Part shown: positions 27,609 to 36,246 of the stretch, piece after piece
Layout: each line of letters starts with the position of its first letter
How positions within the stretch are numbered: position 1 is the first letter of the stretch
Assembly (NCBI GenBank): GCA_045634085.1
Contig: JAZQZM010000099.1
Coordinates: 16,670 to 80,669 of the forward strand
Direction: 5' to 3'
DNA length: 64,000 bases
DNA from: HGM04593 sp045634085
GTDB taxonomy: Bacteria; Bacteroidota; Bacteroidia; Bacteroidales; Bacteroidaceae
The notes under the pieces: model-generated
Told to the model about the DNA's origin: nothing
What the model saw: only the letters and a program-made list of their open reading frames with translations
Database searches by the model: none
Translations under genes and position numbers: made by a program

Positions 27609-28875
27609 CGAAATGATAACCAACGTATTGCTATTGATTGTTGCCATACTTTTCTCCGCGCTGTTTTCGGGCATGGAGATAGCATTCGTATCATCCAACA
27701 AACTCCTGCATGGCATAGACCGCAACGAGCCTTCACTGACATCAAGCGTCATACACAAGTTTTACTCGAACAGCAACAATTTCATCTCCACCCTACTTGT
27801 AGGCAATAACATAGTGCTTGTCATCTACGGTATCCTCATGGCAAAGATACTCAACAACACAATCCTTTCGGGCCTGCAGGAGAACGAATCGGTACGACTG
27901 CTGCTTGAGACAATAATTTCAACAATAATAATCATCTTCACCGGTGAGTTTGTGCCCAAAGCACTATTCAGGATAGACCCCAACAGCGCACTCAAACGGT
28001 TCGCACTCTTCACATACCCAATCTACATAATCCTGTACCCGTTCTCCAGGTTTACCACATTCTGTTCGTGCCTCATCCTGCGCATCTTCAACGTAAGAAT
28101 AAAGGATGAAGTCCGTGATGCAACATTCACAAAAACCGAACTCAACAACCTGATACAGACATCACTCGAAAATATTGATGAGAAACAGGAGATTGACAAT
28201 GACGTGAGGATTTTCCAGAACGCACTCGACTTCTCAAGCATAAAGGTAAGGGACTGTTTCGTACCACGTACGGAGATTGACGCAGTCGAGGTAAACACAC
28301 CACTTGAGGAACTGAAATCGGTATTCATAGAATCGGGGCATTCAAAGGTAGTCGTATTCAAAGACAACATAGACAACATCATCGGCTATATACACTCGTC
28401 GGAGCTGTTCCGTCTCGATGACAAATGGCAGCAAAGAATATGCAAGATGCCATATGTACCCGAGACATTGTCGGCCGAGAAACTGATGCGTAAGCTCATG
28501 CAGCAGAAAAAGTCATTGGCCGTGGTTGTAGACGAGTTTGGCGGAACATCGGGTATCGTATCACTCGAAGACCTTCTTGAGGAAATTATCGGAGAGATTG
28601 AGGACGAACACGACAACCAGAATCTCGTGGCAAAGGCCATCGGAGAGAACGAATACCTGCTGTCGGGACGACTTGAGATTGAGCACATAAACGAGATGTT
28701 CGGGCTGGACATTCCCGAATCGGATGAATACCAGACACTCAGCGGTTTCATCCTCATGCATCTACAACGTTTCCCACTGCTCAATGAAAATATAAACATA
28801 GGCAAGTTCCATATCCAGGCCACAAAGTTGCGTAGCACAAAGATAGAACTGGTAAAATTGTCAGTCATCGACTAA
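27601..28875 (+). CDS. CNNM/CorC/HlyC-family membrane protein (DUF21 plus CBS domains)
   Basis: A 424-residue inner-membrane protein: DUF21 with three to four spans (about 1-185), two CBS domains (about 205-330, with FVPRTEIDAVEVNTPLEEL and VVVDEFGGTSGIVSLEDL) and a CorC/HlyC C-terminal domain (about 345-424). Relatives act in magnesium or cobalt efflux and resistance; in Flavobacteria a paralogue is a gliding protein. Ion specificity is not determinable here. It is the last gene of the coaX operon, followed by a good terminator. Confidence 0.88.
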   Translation: MNNEMITNVLLLIVAILFSALFSGMEIAFVSSNKLLHGIDRNEPSLTSSVIHKFYSNSNNFISTLLVGNNIVLVIYGILMAKILNNTILSGLQENESVRLLLETIISTIIIIFTGEFVPKALFRIDPNSALKRFALFTYPIYIILYPFSRFTTFCSCLILRIFNVRIKDEVRDATFTKTELNNLIQTSLENIDEKQEIDNDVRIFQNALDFSSIKVRDCFVPRTEIDAVEVNTPLEELKSVFIESGHSKVVVFKDNIDNIIGYIHSSELFRLDDKWQQRICKMPYVPETLSAEKLMRKLMQQKKSLAVVVDEFGGTSGIVSLEDLLEEIIGEIEDEHDNQNLVAKAIGENEYLLSGRLEIEHINEMFGLDIPESDEYQTLSGFILMHLQRFPLLNENINIGKFHIQATKLRSTKIELVKLSVID

Positions 28876-28904
28876 GTGTGTCAAGCAAAAAAGCGGAATA
28901 CATG

Positions 28905-28952
28905 AAAAAAGAGACAAAAAGCGCATTCAGCGTCGCTTTTTGCCTCTTTTTT
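28905..28952 (+). terminator. Rho-independent terminator of the coaX-CorC operon
   Basis: The stem pairs AAAAAAGAG-CAAAAAGCG with CGCTTTTTG-CTCTTTTTT (one internal mismatch, ten-base loop) and ends in a T-run. Confidence 0.88.
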
Positions 28953-28999
28953 GTTGCAACTTTTTGATTATTTATAACAATTTATCCAAAGCATTTTAC

Positions 29000-29008
29000 T
29001 AACTTTGC
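29000..29008 (+). promoter_or_regulatory. -7 box for the PpiD-like gene
   Basis: TAACTTTGC, an exact consensus, 42 bases before the ATG and after the preceding operon's terminator. Confidence 0.6.
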
Positions 29009-29050
29009 GAAGTTTAATGCAAAAAATTCAAAACAAAAAAAATTATATTT

Positions 29051-31231
29051 ATGGCTACATTACAAAAACTACGCAACATGGGCCCACTCTTGGTTATCTT
29101 TGTGGGTCTTGCATTGTTTGCATTCGTTGCAGGCGATGCCGTAAAACTGTTCGACACACGCAGCAGCGACAATGTTGTCGGCATTATTGGCGACAATGAG
29201 ATTGACGTGATGGAATACCAGGAGTTCCGCAACATGTTCGATTGTTTCTGCGAGGTACTTGGTTATGACAACCTCATTGAGGAGATGCGCCAGGAGAGAA
29301 CATGGAATCTCATAGCAGCAGAGAAGCAGTACAAAAGCCTTGCTCAGGAGTTGGGTCTGACTGTTACAGCCGAGGAGGTAAACCACGTCCTTACAAACGG
29401 CAAGAGTGCTTTTGTCATCAACGCAATTCCGGCGAACAGTATGCTCCGTGACGGCAACAACATCAACATGGCACTCCTTAGCGAGCTCTCTAAGGCATAT
29501 CATGAGCAGGAGGCAAACGGCAGCCTCGACAGCAACGTTGCAAAATTGTACAACGCATGGTTGTTCATCGAGAAGACTGTAGAACTCGAAATCCTTCAGA
29601 ACAAAATCAACGCAATCGTTGCCGACGCTACAATTGCAAACCCTGCAGTGGCACAGAAGAATTTTGACCTCAACAACAATGTACACACTGTAAACGTTGC
29701 TTTCTACCCATTCGAGAACATGGACATCAAGAATGTAGAAGTAACAGAGGAGGAGATTGCTGCAAGCTACAACAAGGCAAAGGAGAATAACCCATTGTTC
29801 ATCAACGAGCAGGAGTCACGCGATATCACATACATCTTCAAGCAGGTTGTTCCAAGCCAGAAGGACCTCGACAACCTCAAGGCAGAGATGACAAAATATG
29901 CCGACACACTCAAGAACGGCTATAACAACTACGAGAGACTTGTACGCATTTCACGCAGTGTTGCAGGCTACAACAACATCCTTCTCACAAAGAGTGCATT
30001 CCCAGCAGTCATTGCCGACAGAGTTGACACAATGGGTGTGAATAAGGTTCTTGGTCCGGTTGACATTGAAGGTGGTTACGGCGTGTTCATGAATATTGAG
30101 AAAGTTACCGTTCCCGAGACATTCAAGATGCGCGCAATCATTGTAAGCGAAATTACAGCAGAAGGCAAGAAAGTTGACGCAAAGGCAGTTGTTGACAGCC
30201 TTGTAAATATCCTCAACAAGGGTGCCGATTTCAAGGCGGTAGCAAGCAACTATCAGAGTTCTTTCGATGACGAGAAAGTTTACAACACATCAAGCATTGC
30301 CGATGTAAGAGAAATCGTTGACGACATCGAGACCCAGAAAGACATTTACAACGCACCTGTTGGCAAATACCTCACAACAACAATCAGCGTACCGGGATAC
30401 AACGCACAGATGTTGTTCTGCGTAACAGAGAAGACAGGCAAGGCCGATGCATTCCACACAATAGCACTCATCCGCGAGAAAGTATTCAGCAACGAGACAT
30501 ACAATGAGGAGTATGACAAGTTCTGCAAGTTCGTAGGCAGCTGCAAAGACTCTAAGGAGCTCGCAGAAAAGGCTATGGAGAGTGAGTACTGGACAAGCAA
30601 GCAGAACGGCATCACAACAGATGCTGTTGTCATTGCCAACGTTCCAAAGACAAAGGATTTCATCGACTGGATATTCAATGAAGAGACCAAGATTGGTCAG
30701 ATTTCAGATGTAAAGAAGTGCAACGCCGACGACATGTTCATGGCTATCGCACTCGAGAACATCAACGCAAAGGGTTATAAGCCTGATACAGCCGAGGTAC
30801 GCACAGGTGTAACCGTAAAGGATATTGCAAAGGATGCTGCCAAGAAGGAGAAGGCAACAAGCCAGGCTATCGAGGAGATGAAGGGCAAGAGCTACAACGA
30901 ATTGAAGAGCAATCCAAAGATTTCGGCAAGCACCATCGACAAGATTGAGTTCAAGAATGCGGCGAACATCGCATACATGAAGGACGAGGCTGCAGTCAGC
31001 GCAGTAGCTGCAAAGATGAACGTAGGCGAGACAAGCGAGCCATTCGAGGGCAACTATGGCGTTTACGTAGTTGAGGTTGTTTCAAAGGAGAGCAAGAATG
31101 GCACATTCAATGCAACAACAGAGAAGAATGCTATTGAGGCACTTTACAACAGAAACTTCTTCACAACAACAATAGACAATGTCCTGAACAAGATTTACCC
31201 AAAGGAGAACAGAGTATACAAGTTCTTCTGA
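29051..31231 (+). CDS. PpiD/SurA-like periplasmic folding factor
   Basis: A 726-residue protein anchored by one N-terminal membrane span (about 11-29) with the rest periplasmic. SurA_N-like helices follow (about 38-210), including DNEIDVMEYQEFRNMF. A parvulin-like domain lies near 355-460 (FKMRAIIVSE ... ILNKGADFKAVASNYQS), where the SHIL motif of active parvulins is not kept, so prolyl isomerase activity may be weak, as in PpiD. A second domain-like repeat occupies the C-terminus. It probably chaperones outer-membrane or exported proteins. Monocistronic, with its own promoter box and terminator. Confidence 0.82.
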   Translation: MATLQKLRNMGPLLVIFVGLALFAFVAGDAVKLFDTRSSDNVVGIIGDNEIDVMEYQEFRNMFDCFCEVLGYDNLIEEMRQERTWNLIAAEKQYKSLAQELGLTVTAEEVNHVLTNGKSAFVINAIPANSMLRDGNNINMALLSELSKAYHEQEANGSLDSNVAKLYNAWLFIEKTVELEILQNKINAIVADATIANPAVAQKNFDLNNNVHTVNVAFYPFENMDIKNVEVTEEEIAASYNKAKENNPLFINEQESRDITYIFKQVVPSQKDLDNLKAEMTKYADTLKNGYNNYERLVRISRSVAGYNNILLTKSAFPAVIADRVDTMGVNKVLGPVDIEGGYGVFMNIEKVTVPETFKMRAIIVSEITAEGKKVDAKAVVDSLVNILNKGADFKAVASNYQSSFDDEKVYNTSSIADVREIVDDIETQKDIYNAPVGKYLTTTISVPGYNAQMLFCVTEKTGKADAFHTIALIREKVFSNETYNEEYDKFCKFVGSCKDSKELAEKAMESEYWTSKQNGITTDAVVIANVPKTKDFIDWIFNEETKIGQISDVKKCNADDMFMAIALENINAKGYKPDTAEVRTGVTVKDIAKDAAKKEKATSQAIEEMKGKSYNELKSNPKISASTIDKIEFKNAANIAYMKDEAAVSAVAAKMNVGETSEPFEGNYGVYVVEVVSKESKNGTFNATTEKNAIEALYNRNFFTTTIDNVLNKIYPKENRVYKFF

Positions 31232-31253
31232 TTAAAAGGTAAATAAAGCCACA

Positions 31254-31293
31254 GAATGCGGGTAATCCAATAGGATTGCCCGCATTCTTGTTT
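31254..31293 (+). terminator. Rho-independent terminator of the PpiD-like gene
   Basis: A 15-bp stem GAATGCGGGTAATCC / GGATTGCCCGCATTC (one G-U pair), loop of four, followed by TTGTTT. Confidence 0.88.
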
Positions 31294-31322
31294 CAAGAGG
31301 TGGAGTTTCTGCCTCTATTTTT

Positions 31323-31346
31323 TGGCTCACCTGGACAGGATTTGAA
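31323..31346 (-). pseudogene. Possible tRNA 3'-end remnant
   Basis: Read on the minus strand, TTCAAATCCTGTCC resembles a T-loop with the 3' strand of its stem, followed by an acceptor-like run ending GCCA. The 5' strand of the T-stem does not match, so a whole tRNA is absent. It lies 45 bases beyond the tRNA-Asn pair. It may be a relic of recombination at a tRNA gene or chance. Confidence 0.3.
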
Positions 31347-31352
31347 TTCTAA

Positions 31353-31389
31353 GAAAAAACAAAAAGCGGAAAACAATGTTTTCCGCTTT
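31353..31389 (-). terminator. Terminator of the promoter-distal tRNA-Asn gene
   Basis: A 12-bp stem AAAGCGGAAAAC / GTTTTCCGCTTT directly beyond the tRNA 3' end on the minus strand, followed by TTTTTGTTTTTT. Confidence 0.85.
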
Positions 31390-31390
31390 G

Positions 31391-31464
31391 CTCTTCAGGT
31401 AGGACTTGAACCTACGACCCCCTGATTAACAGTCAGGTGCTCTAACCGACTGAGCTACTGAAGA
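31391..31464 (-). tRNA. tRNA-Asn (anticodon GTT), copy 1
   Basis: A 74-base cloverleaf: acceptor stem TCTTCAG / CTGAAGA, discriminator G, D-arm with TAGCTCAGTCGGTTAGAGC, anticodon stem CTGACTGTTAATCAG reading Asn codons, T-arm GTAGGTTCAAGTCCTAC. CCA is not encoded. Identical in sequence to the copy at 31512-31585. Confidence 0.97.
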
Positions 31465-31483
31465 ATATGTCTGGAGTTTTTCA

Positions 31484-31510
31484 TTAAAAAAGCGAGTCTC
31501 CTGCTCGCTT
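31484..31510 (-). terminator. Terminator between the two tRNA-Asn genes
   Basis: A 7-bp stem AAGCGAG / CTCGCTT with a seven-base loop and a T-run on the minus strand, right after the 3' end of the promoter-proximal tRNA. The sequence differs from the other terminator, though both are placed in the same way. Confidence 0.75.
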
Positions 31511-31511
31511 G

Positions 31512-31585
31512 CTCTTCAGGTAGGACTTGAACCTACGACCCCCTGATTAACAGTCAGGTGCTCTAACCGACTGAGCTACTGAAGA
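31512..31585 (-). tRNA. tRNA-Asn (anticodon GTT), copy 2
   Basis: A second identical 74-base tRNA-Asn in the same orientation, 47 bases from the first. It has its own promoter boxes upstream and a hairpin plus T-run directly downstream. Confidence 0.97.
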
Positions 31586-31613
31586 ATTTTTGACTCCTTT
31601 GTCGTTTGACGTT

Positions 31614-31646
31614 GCAAAAGTAGTACATCTTTTTATACCATGCAAA
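31614..31646 (-). promoter_or_regulatory. Promoter of the tRNA-Asn pair
   Basis: On the minus strand: -33 TTTG (31643-31646) and -7 TACTTTTGC (31614-31622), 20 bases apart, 28 bases from the tRNA 5' end. Both match the Bacteroidetes consensus. Confidence 0.75.
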
Positions 31647-31758
31647 TTTTTCGGCTTTTTTTTCAGCAATAGAATAAAAAAAGCCGCTACAGAACTAAAA
31701 TATACTAAAAAAAGAGCAAAAACAGAGTGCAAAAACCAAATATAAGAGAGTAAAAGAG

Positions 31759-31767
31759 TATCTTCGC
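31759..31767 (+). promoter_or_regulatory. Candidate -7 box for the S41 protease gene
   Basis: TATCTTCGC, one base from consensus, 28 bases before the ATG. The bases between 31647 and the gene are otherwise AT-rich with no other feature. Confidence 0.45.
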
Positions 31768-31795
31768 GCACAATAAACAAGAGTTACGTATTCCA

Positions 31796-33457
31796 ATGAA
31801 AAAGTTATTGAACCCTACATACATTCTTTTAGCACTGGCATTGTTGATTTCAGCTGAGAGCCACGCCGACGACAAGCACAAGTTCCGCCTTGCAAGACAA
31901 CTTTCTACATTCAACTCCATTGTCAAGGAACTAAACCTGTTCTACGTTGACAGCATAATGCCCGACAAGATGATAAACAAGGGCATAGACGCGATGCTCG
32001 CCAACCTTGACCCTTACACGGTGTACTACCCCGAGGAAAAGAGTGACGAGCTGAAGATGATGACAACAGGAAAGTATGCGGGTGTAGGTTCAACCATACG
32101 TTTCCATGCTGAGAAGAACACCACCGTACTCACCGAACCTTATGAAGGCATGCCGGCACACAAGGCCGGTATGAGAGCCGGTGACGCACTGCTCTCCATC
32201 GATGGTATATCGGTCGTTGGCATGAGTGTGGACAGCGTAAGCGACATGCTGCGTGGCGAACCGGGCACAAAACTTACAATATCAGTTGAACGTCCCGGGA
32301 ACAAGAAGAAACTTACATTCCGCTTTGAGAGAGAGAGCATTGCACTGCCTGCAATAAGCTATTACGGGCTTCATAACGGCAACGTTGGATACATATCACT
32401 GGAAAGTTTCACCGAGAATTGCGCAAAGGACATGCGCAGAGCCGTTGTCGACCTGAAGAAACAGGGTGCGGAATCATTTATCATAGACCTTAGAAGTAAC
32501 GGAGGTGGACTCCTAAACGAAGCCGTTGAGATTGTTAACCTATTCATTCCCAAAGGAAAGACCGTCGTCACCACCAAAGGCAAAATAAAGCAGTCGAACG
32601 AGACGTACGAGACTAAACGCGAACCGATAGATACGGAATCGCCCATCGTAGTGCTTGTAAATGGACAGACAGCTTCGGCATCGGAGATTGTGGCCGGCGC
32701 ACTACAGGATTTTGACAGAGCCGTAATAATAGGTTCGCGCACATACGGCAAGGGACTGGTGCAGAGCACAAGACCGGTAGCTGGCGGCGGATATCTAAAG
32801 ATGACAACTGCCAAATACTACATCCCCAGCGGACGCTGCGTGCAGGCACTCGACTACTCGCACATCATTGACGAAGGCAGGACCACCAGAGTTCCCGACA
32901 GCCTGACCAACGTTTTCCACACCGCCGGCGGACGCGAGGTGCGTGACGGCGGTGGCATTCGCCCCGACATTGAACCAAGAGGTGAAGAGATTTCGACTCT
33001 CATATACAACCTATTGCAGGACATGGCTGTATTTGACTTTGCAACCGAGTTCTGCCTCAAAAACGACACCATTGCACCGGCATCTACCTTCGAAGTCAGC
33101 GACGAAACATACGAAGATTTCATAAAGTTCCTCAAGACACGCAATTTCAGTTACGACCTTGTAAGTGCAAAGAGACTGGAGGACTTCAAGAAAATACTTG
33201 ATCTTGAAGGTTACGGCGATATTGCCAAAGAGGAGATTGCATCACTTGAGAAAAAACTCAGAGTCAACCTCGACTACTCCTTGAGACATTTCAGCAGCGA
33301 TGTAAAGGAGCTCATAGCGCTTGAAATAGTAAGACGCTATCACGGACAGCACGGCGAGACAGTATACAGCCTGCGTGGCGACAGCGACATAAAGGAGAGT
33401 TACGCCCTGCTTAAAGACCCTAAACGATACAAAGAGATTCTCTCGGGCAAAAAGTGA
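31796..33457 (+). CDS. S41-family C-terminal processing protease (CtpA/Tsp type)
   Basis: A periplasmic serine protease, 553 residues, with a signal peptide ending in the SHA/DD region. A PDZ domain (about 88-170, YEGMPAHKAGMRAGDALLSI) captures substrate C-termini. The catalytic core has the Ser-Lys dyad: Ser296 in TASASEIVAG and Lys319 in RTYGKGLVQ. A C-terminal helical domain (about 430-553) is usual for Bacteroidetes members. Likely roles are processing or turnover of exported proteins. It runs toward a short minus-strand gene 34 bases beyond its stop. Confidence 0.93.
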   Translation: MKKLLNPTYILLALALLISAESHADDKHKFRLARQLSTFNSIVKELNLFYVDSIMPDKMINKGIDAMLANLDPYTVYYPEEKSDELKMMTTGKYAGVGSTIRFHAEKNTTVLTEPYEGMPAHKAGMRAGDALLSIDGISVVGMSVDSVSDMLRGEPGTKLTISVERPGNKKKLTFRFERESIALPAISYYGLHNGNVGYISLESFTENCAKDMRRAVVDLKKQGAESFIIDLRSNGGGLLNEAVEIVNLFIPKGKTVVTTKGKIKQSNETYETKREPIDTESPIVVLVNGQTASASEIVAGALQDFDRAVIIGSRTYGKGLVQSTRPVAGGGYLKMTTAKYYIPSGRCVQALDYSHIIDEGRTTRVPDSLTNVFHTAGGREVRDGGGIRPDIEPRGEEISTLIYNLLQDMAVFDFATEFCLKNDTIAPASTFEVSDETYEDFIKFLKTRNFSYDLVSAKRLEDFKKILDLEGYGDIAKEEIASLEKKLRVNLDYSLRHFSSDVKELIALEIVRRYHGQHGETVYSLRGDSDIKESYALLKDPKRYKEILSGKK

Positions 33458-33491
33458 CGCGTTCATACAAACTGCATCACCACTCCACCCG

Positions 33492-33950
33492 TCACTGTTC
33501 CGAGAGGCTTACCTTGACTTTCCCGTCAAGGCGAGAGATTCCTATTCTTGAATTCTCTCCCACAACAACAGCAACAGTATCACCGCTTGCCGTGTCAATC
33601 ACCTGCAACAGAGACTCGGAGGAGAATAATACCCTTTCATGCACCTCGGTCCTGCCGTCAACAGGCACCGCATCGCGTAGCGTGCGGCGGGTAACGACAA
33701 GCGACTTGCCGGGCGCAGAACTTTCAGCGGCACACAACAGGCTATCATCAAGTATCACCTTACAGGTACCGGCATCAAAATCATCGGCAAAGAACACCGT
33801 ATATGAGAACATCTGCTGCCCGGTATTCTTGGATGCCTCACCCATCGCATAGTAGACAAAGAGAAGCATTGTAAGGATAAGCACTGCAAAAAAGAATACA
33901 CTGCCATACAGGAATTTGAGATTCGAACTTGAACTGCGGTTTACTTTCAT
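33492..33950 (-). CDS. Single-span membrane protein of unknown function
   Basis: A 152-residue protein with a basic, Ser-rich N-terminus, one strong membrane span (about 13-36, FLYGSVFFFAVLILTMLLFV) and a roughly 115-residue beta-rich domain that would face the periplasm. I do not recognise it. The opposite strand also stays open across this region, but its product is low-complexity Ser/Thr-rich with no start context, so the minus-strand reading is preferred. It is convergent with the protease gene. Confidence 0.6.
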   Translation of the reverse strand: MKVNRSSSSNLKFLYGSVFFFAVLILTMLLFVYYAMGEASKNTGQQMFSYTVFFADDFDAGTCKVILDDSLLCAAESSAPGKSLVVTRRTLRDAVPVDGRTEVHERVLFSSESLLQVIDTASGDTVAVVVGENSRIGISRLDGKVKVSLSEQ

Positions 33951-33976
33951 AACTATTGTCTTTACATTTCACATGC

Positions 33977-34205
33977 AAATATAGTAACAAACGAGCGAGA
34001 TATATGAAGTTTACTTCAATATTTCAAAGCGAGTGCAGGCTATGTTCGGGATTTATCCCAAATATAGCAACAAACGAGTGAGATATATGAAGTTTACTTC
34101 GATATTTCAAAGCGAGTGCAGGCTATGTTCGGGATTTATCCCAAATTAGCAACAAACGAGTGAGATATAAGAAGTTTACTTCGATATTTCAAAGCGAGTG
34201 CAGGC
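33977..34205 (+). repeat. Tandem repeat, 83-bp unit, 2.75 copies
   Basis: Units start at 33977, 34060 and 34143; the third is cut short after GCGAGTGCAGGC. Copies differ by only a few bases (for example AGTAACA/AGCAACA, CGAGCGAG/CGAGTGAG, TTCAAT/TTCGAT). Each unit contains a small inverted repeat GAAGTTTACTTC. No start codon or conserved frame runs through it. It fills the start of a 506-base gene-free stretch; the remainder (34206-34456) holds the rimP promoter and attenuator. Confidence 0.93.
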
Positions 34206-34318
34206 AAATATTCTTTGCCATACTGAGCAAAGCGAAGTATCTCTATTCTGTACAATTTTTAGATACGGAACTTTTTGCGTCAACATCCATATTATTACAT
34301 AAATTAAACCGAAAATAC

Positions 34319-34350
34319 TTGCATGTGCTGCTATTTTTTATTACCTTTGC
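34319..34350 (+). promoter_or_regulatory. Promoter of rimP-nusA-infB
   Basis: -33 TTG at 34319-34321 and -7 TACCTTTGC at 34342-34350, 20 bases apart. The expected start site (about 34356) is 100 bases before the rimP ATG and immediately before an intrinsic terminator. Confidence 0.75.
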
Positions 34351-34368
34351 AGTGTAAGATGATGATAT

Positions 34369-34393
34369 GAGGGGCCTGCAAGCCCCTCTTTTT
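34369..34393 (+). terminator. Leader terminator (attenuator candidate) upstream of rimP
   Basis: A 7-bp GC-rich stem GAGGGGC / GCCCCTC with a six-base loop and a T-run lies about 12 bases after the predicted transcription start and 64 bases before rimP. No gene ends upstream on this strand, so it most simply acts as a leader attenuator or ends a short transcript of about 40 bases. Confidence 0.75.
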
Positions 34394-34456
34394 TATACCA
34401 CACACAGACACAAGCAAAAGAAAATCATATCACACATTATAATTCAAGTAAATTAT

Positions 34457-34924
34457 ATGATTGACAGACAACAAGTAATCGATTTGACAAACGAGTGGCT
34501 TGCCGACAAGGAGTATTTTTTGGTTGATGTAGTCATCAGCAAGGATGACAAGATCACAGTTGAGATTGACCATGCCGAGGGCGTGTGGATTGAAGACTGC
34601 GCCGAGCTGAGCCGCCACATTGAGAACGGCCTTAGCCGCGAAACAGAGGATTACGAGCTTGAAGTGGGTTCGGCCGGACTGGGCCAGCCATTCAAGGTGC
34701 TCCAGCAATACCAGAACCATGTAGGCATGGAAGTTGAAGTACTCACAAAGGAGGGCAAGAAACTCAAGGGAATACTCAAAGAGGCTTGTGCCGAGGAGTT
34801 CGTTGTTGCAGTGAGCAAGAAGGAGAAAAAAGAGGGTGCAAAGCGCCCGGTGCTCGTAGAGGAGGACATACACTTCACCTACGACAGCATAAAGTACACG
34901 AAATATATTATAAATTTCAAATAA
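34457..34924 (+). CDS. rimP: Ribosome maturation factor RimP
   Basis: Assists 30S subunit assembly. The 155-residue protein from the ATG at 34457 starts MIDRQQVIDLTNEWL; a longer in-frame reading from 34367 would begin inside the leader hairpin and is rejected. The N-terminal alpha/beta domain contains ISKDDKITVEID and the conserved GVWIEDCAELSRHIE ... YELEVGSAGLGQPF block (GLxxPL-like motif altered to GLGQPF); the C-terminal SH3-like domain is about 85-155. It is the first gene of the conserved rimP-nusA-infB order, one base before the nusA ATG. Confidence 0.93.
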   Translation: MIDRQQVIDLTNEWLADKEYFLVDVVISKDDKITVEIDHAEGVWIEDCAELSRHIENGLSRETEDYELEVGSAGLGQPFKVLQQYQNHVGMEVEVLTKEGKKLKGILKEACAEEFVVAVSKKEKKEGAKRPVLVEEDIHFTYDSIKYTKYIINFK

Positions 34925-34925
34925 A

Positions 34926-36203
34926 ATGGCAAAGAAAGAAGAAACAATCAGCCTTCTTGATACATTTCAAGAATTCAAGGAGTCGAAGAACATCGACCGT
35001 ACAACAATGATCAGCGTACTCGAGGAGAGTTTCCGCAAAGTAATCGTAAACCTTTTCGGTACAGACGAGAACTACTCAGTCATTGTAAACCCCGACCGTG
35101 GTGACTTTGAGATTCAGCGTCGCCGCGTTGTCGTTGCCGACAATGAGGTAAAGGACAGCAATTTCGAAATTTCTCTCAGCGAGGCACAGCTCATCGATGA
35201 CACATTCGAGGAGGGCGAGGAAGTGAGTGAAATCGTGAACTTTGCCGAGTTCGGCCGCCGCGCAATCCTCAACCTGCGACAGACTCTTGCTTCAAAGATA
35301 CTTGAGCTTGAGAAGGACAGCCTCTACAACAAGTACAGCGAGAGAATAGGCCAGATTGTAAGCGCCGAGGTTTACCAGATATGGAAGAAGGAACTGTTGC
35401 TTGTTGACGATGAGGGCAATGAGCTCATACTCCCCAAGAGTGAGCAGATTCCAAGCGACTTCTACCGCAAGGGCGACCACGTACGCGCAGTAGTGGCACG
35501 CGTTGACAACCAGAACAACAACCCAAAGATTATCCTCAGCCGCACATCGCCAATGTTCCTTGAACGTCTGTTCGAGCTCGAGGTGCCCGAAATCAACGAC
35601 GGCCTCATCACAATCAAGAAGATTGCCCGCATTCCAGGCAAGCGTGCAAAGATTGCAGTTGAGACATATGACGAGCGCATTGACCCGGTAGGTGCATGCG
35701 TTGGTGTGAAGGGTTCACGTATCCACGGTATCGTCCGCGAGCTTCGCAACGAGAACATCGACGTAATTCCTTTCACATCGAACATTGAGCTCTTCATCAA
35801 GCGCGCTTTGAGCCCAGCCAAAATCCAGGGTATTACACTTGATGAGGAGAAGAGAGTTGCCGACGTTAACCTCAAGAAAGAGGAGGTTTCACTCGCTATC
35901 GGTAAGGACGGTCTCAACATCAAGCTTGCCAGCATGATTACCGAGTACACAATCAACGTATACCGTGAGATTGATGCTCAGCAAGAGGACGACATCTACC
36001 TCGATGAGTTTGCCGACGAGATTGAGGAGTGGGTAATCGAAGCCATCAAGAAGATTGGCCTTGACACCGCAAAGGCAGTACTTAATGCTCCAAGAGAGGC
36101 TCTCATAGAGAAGGCCGACCTTGAAGAGGACACAGTTGACCACGTACTCGAGGTTCTGCAGGCAGAGTTCGAGGACGAGGACTATGACAACGAGGAAGAA
36201 TAA
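34926..36203 (+). CDS. nusA: Transcription termination/antitermination factor NusA
   Basis: Binds RNA polymerase and nascent RNA to control pausing, termination and antitermination. The 425-residue protein has an N-terminal polymerase-binding domain (1-130), an S1 domain (about 135-200, IGQIVSAEVYQIWKKELLLV), and two KH domains (about 230-345) with GACVGVKGSRIHGIVREL and AIGKDGLNIKLASMI. The acidic C-terminal tail lacks the paired AR repeats of E. coli. The gene follows rimP closely; in other bacteria NusA feeds back on this operon's leader terminators, which fits the attenuator seen upstream. Confidence 0.96.
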   Translation: MAKKEETISLLDTFQEFKESKNIDRTTMISVLEESFRKVIVNLFGTDENYSVIVNPDRGDFEIQRRRVVVADNEVKDSNFEISLSEAQLIDDTFEEGEEVSEIVNFAEFGRRAILNLRQTLASKILELEKDSLYNKYSERIGQIVSAEVYQIWKKELLLVDDEGNELILPKSEQIPSDFYRKGDHVRAVVARVDNQNNNPKIILSRTSPMFLERLFELEVPEINDGLITIKKIARIPGKRAKIAVETYDERIDPVGACVGVKGSRIHGIVRELRNENIDVIPFTSNIELFIKRALSPAKIQGITLDEEKRVADVNLKKEEVSLAIGKDGLNIKLASMITEYTINVYREIDAQQEDDIYLDEFADEIEEWVIEAIKKIGLDTAKAVLNAPREALIEKADLEEDTVDHVLEVLQAEFEDEDYDNEEE

Positions 36204-36246
36204 TCAGGAGACTGCCTGTCAGTTTCCACCAAAAAACCGATTACGA

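Noticed and set aside
33454..33852. Plus-strand frame of 132 codons opposite the single-span membrane protein
   Set aside because: Starts at a GTG in the protease stop, Ser/Thr-rich low complexity, no recognisable domain; the minus-strand product has a clear membrane span.
33977..34205. CRISPR array
   Set aside because: The 83-bp units are contiguous and nearly identical throughout, with no unique spacers and no cas genes.
34160..34357. Plus-strand frame through the end of the tandem repeat
   Set aside because: Arises from repeat sequence and runs into the rimP promoter; no homologous frame in the other repeat copies.
36121..36246. Extended N-terminus for IF-2 overlapping nusA
   Set aside because: The extra 42 residues are out-of-frame nusA sequence; MKIRLNKVQ at 36247 is the standard start.
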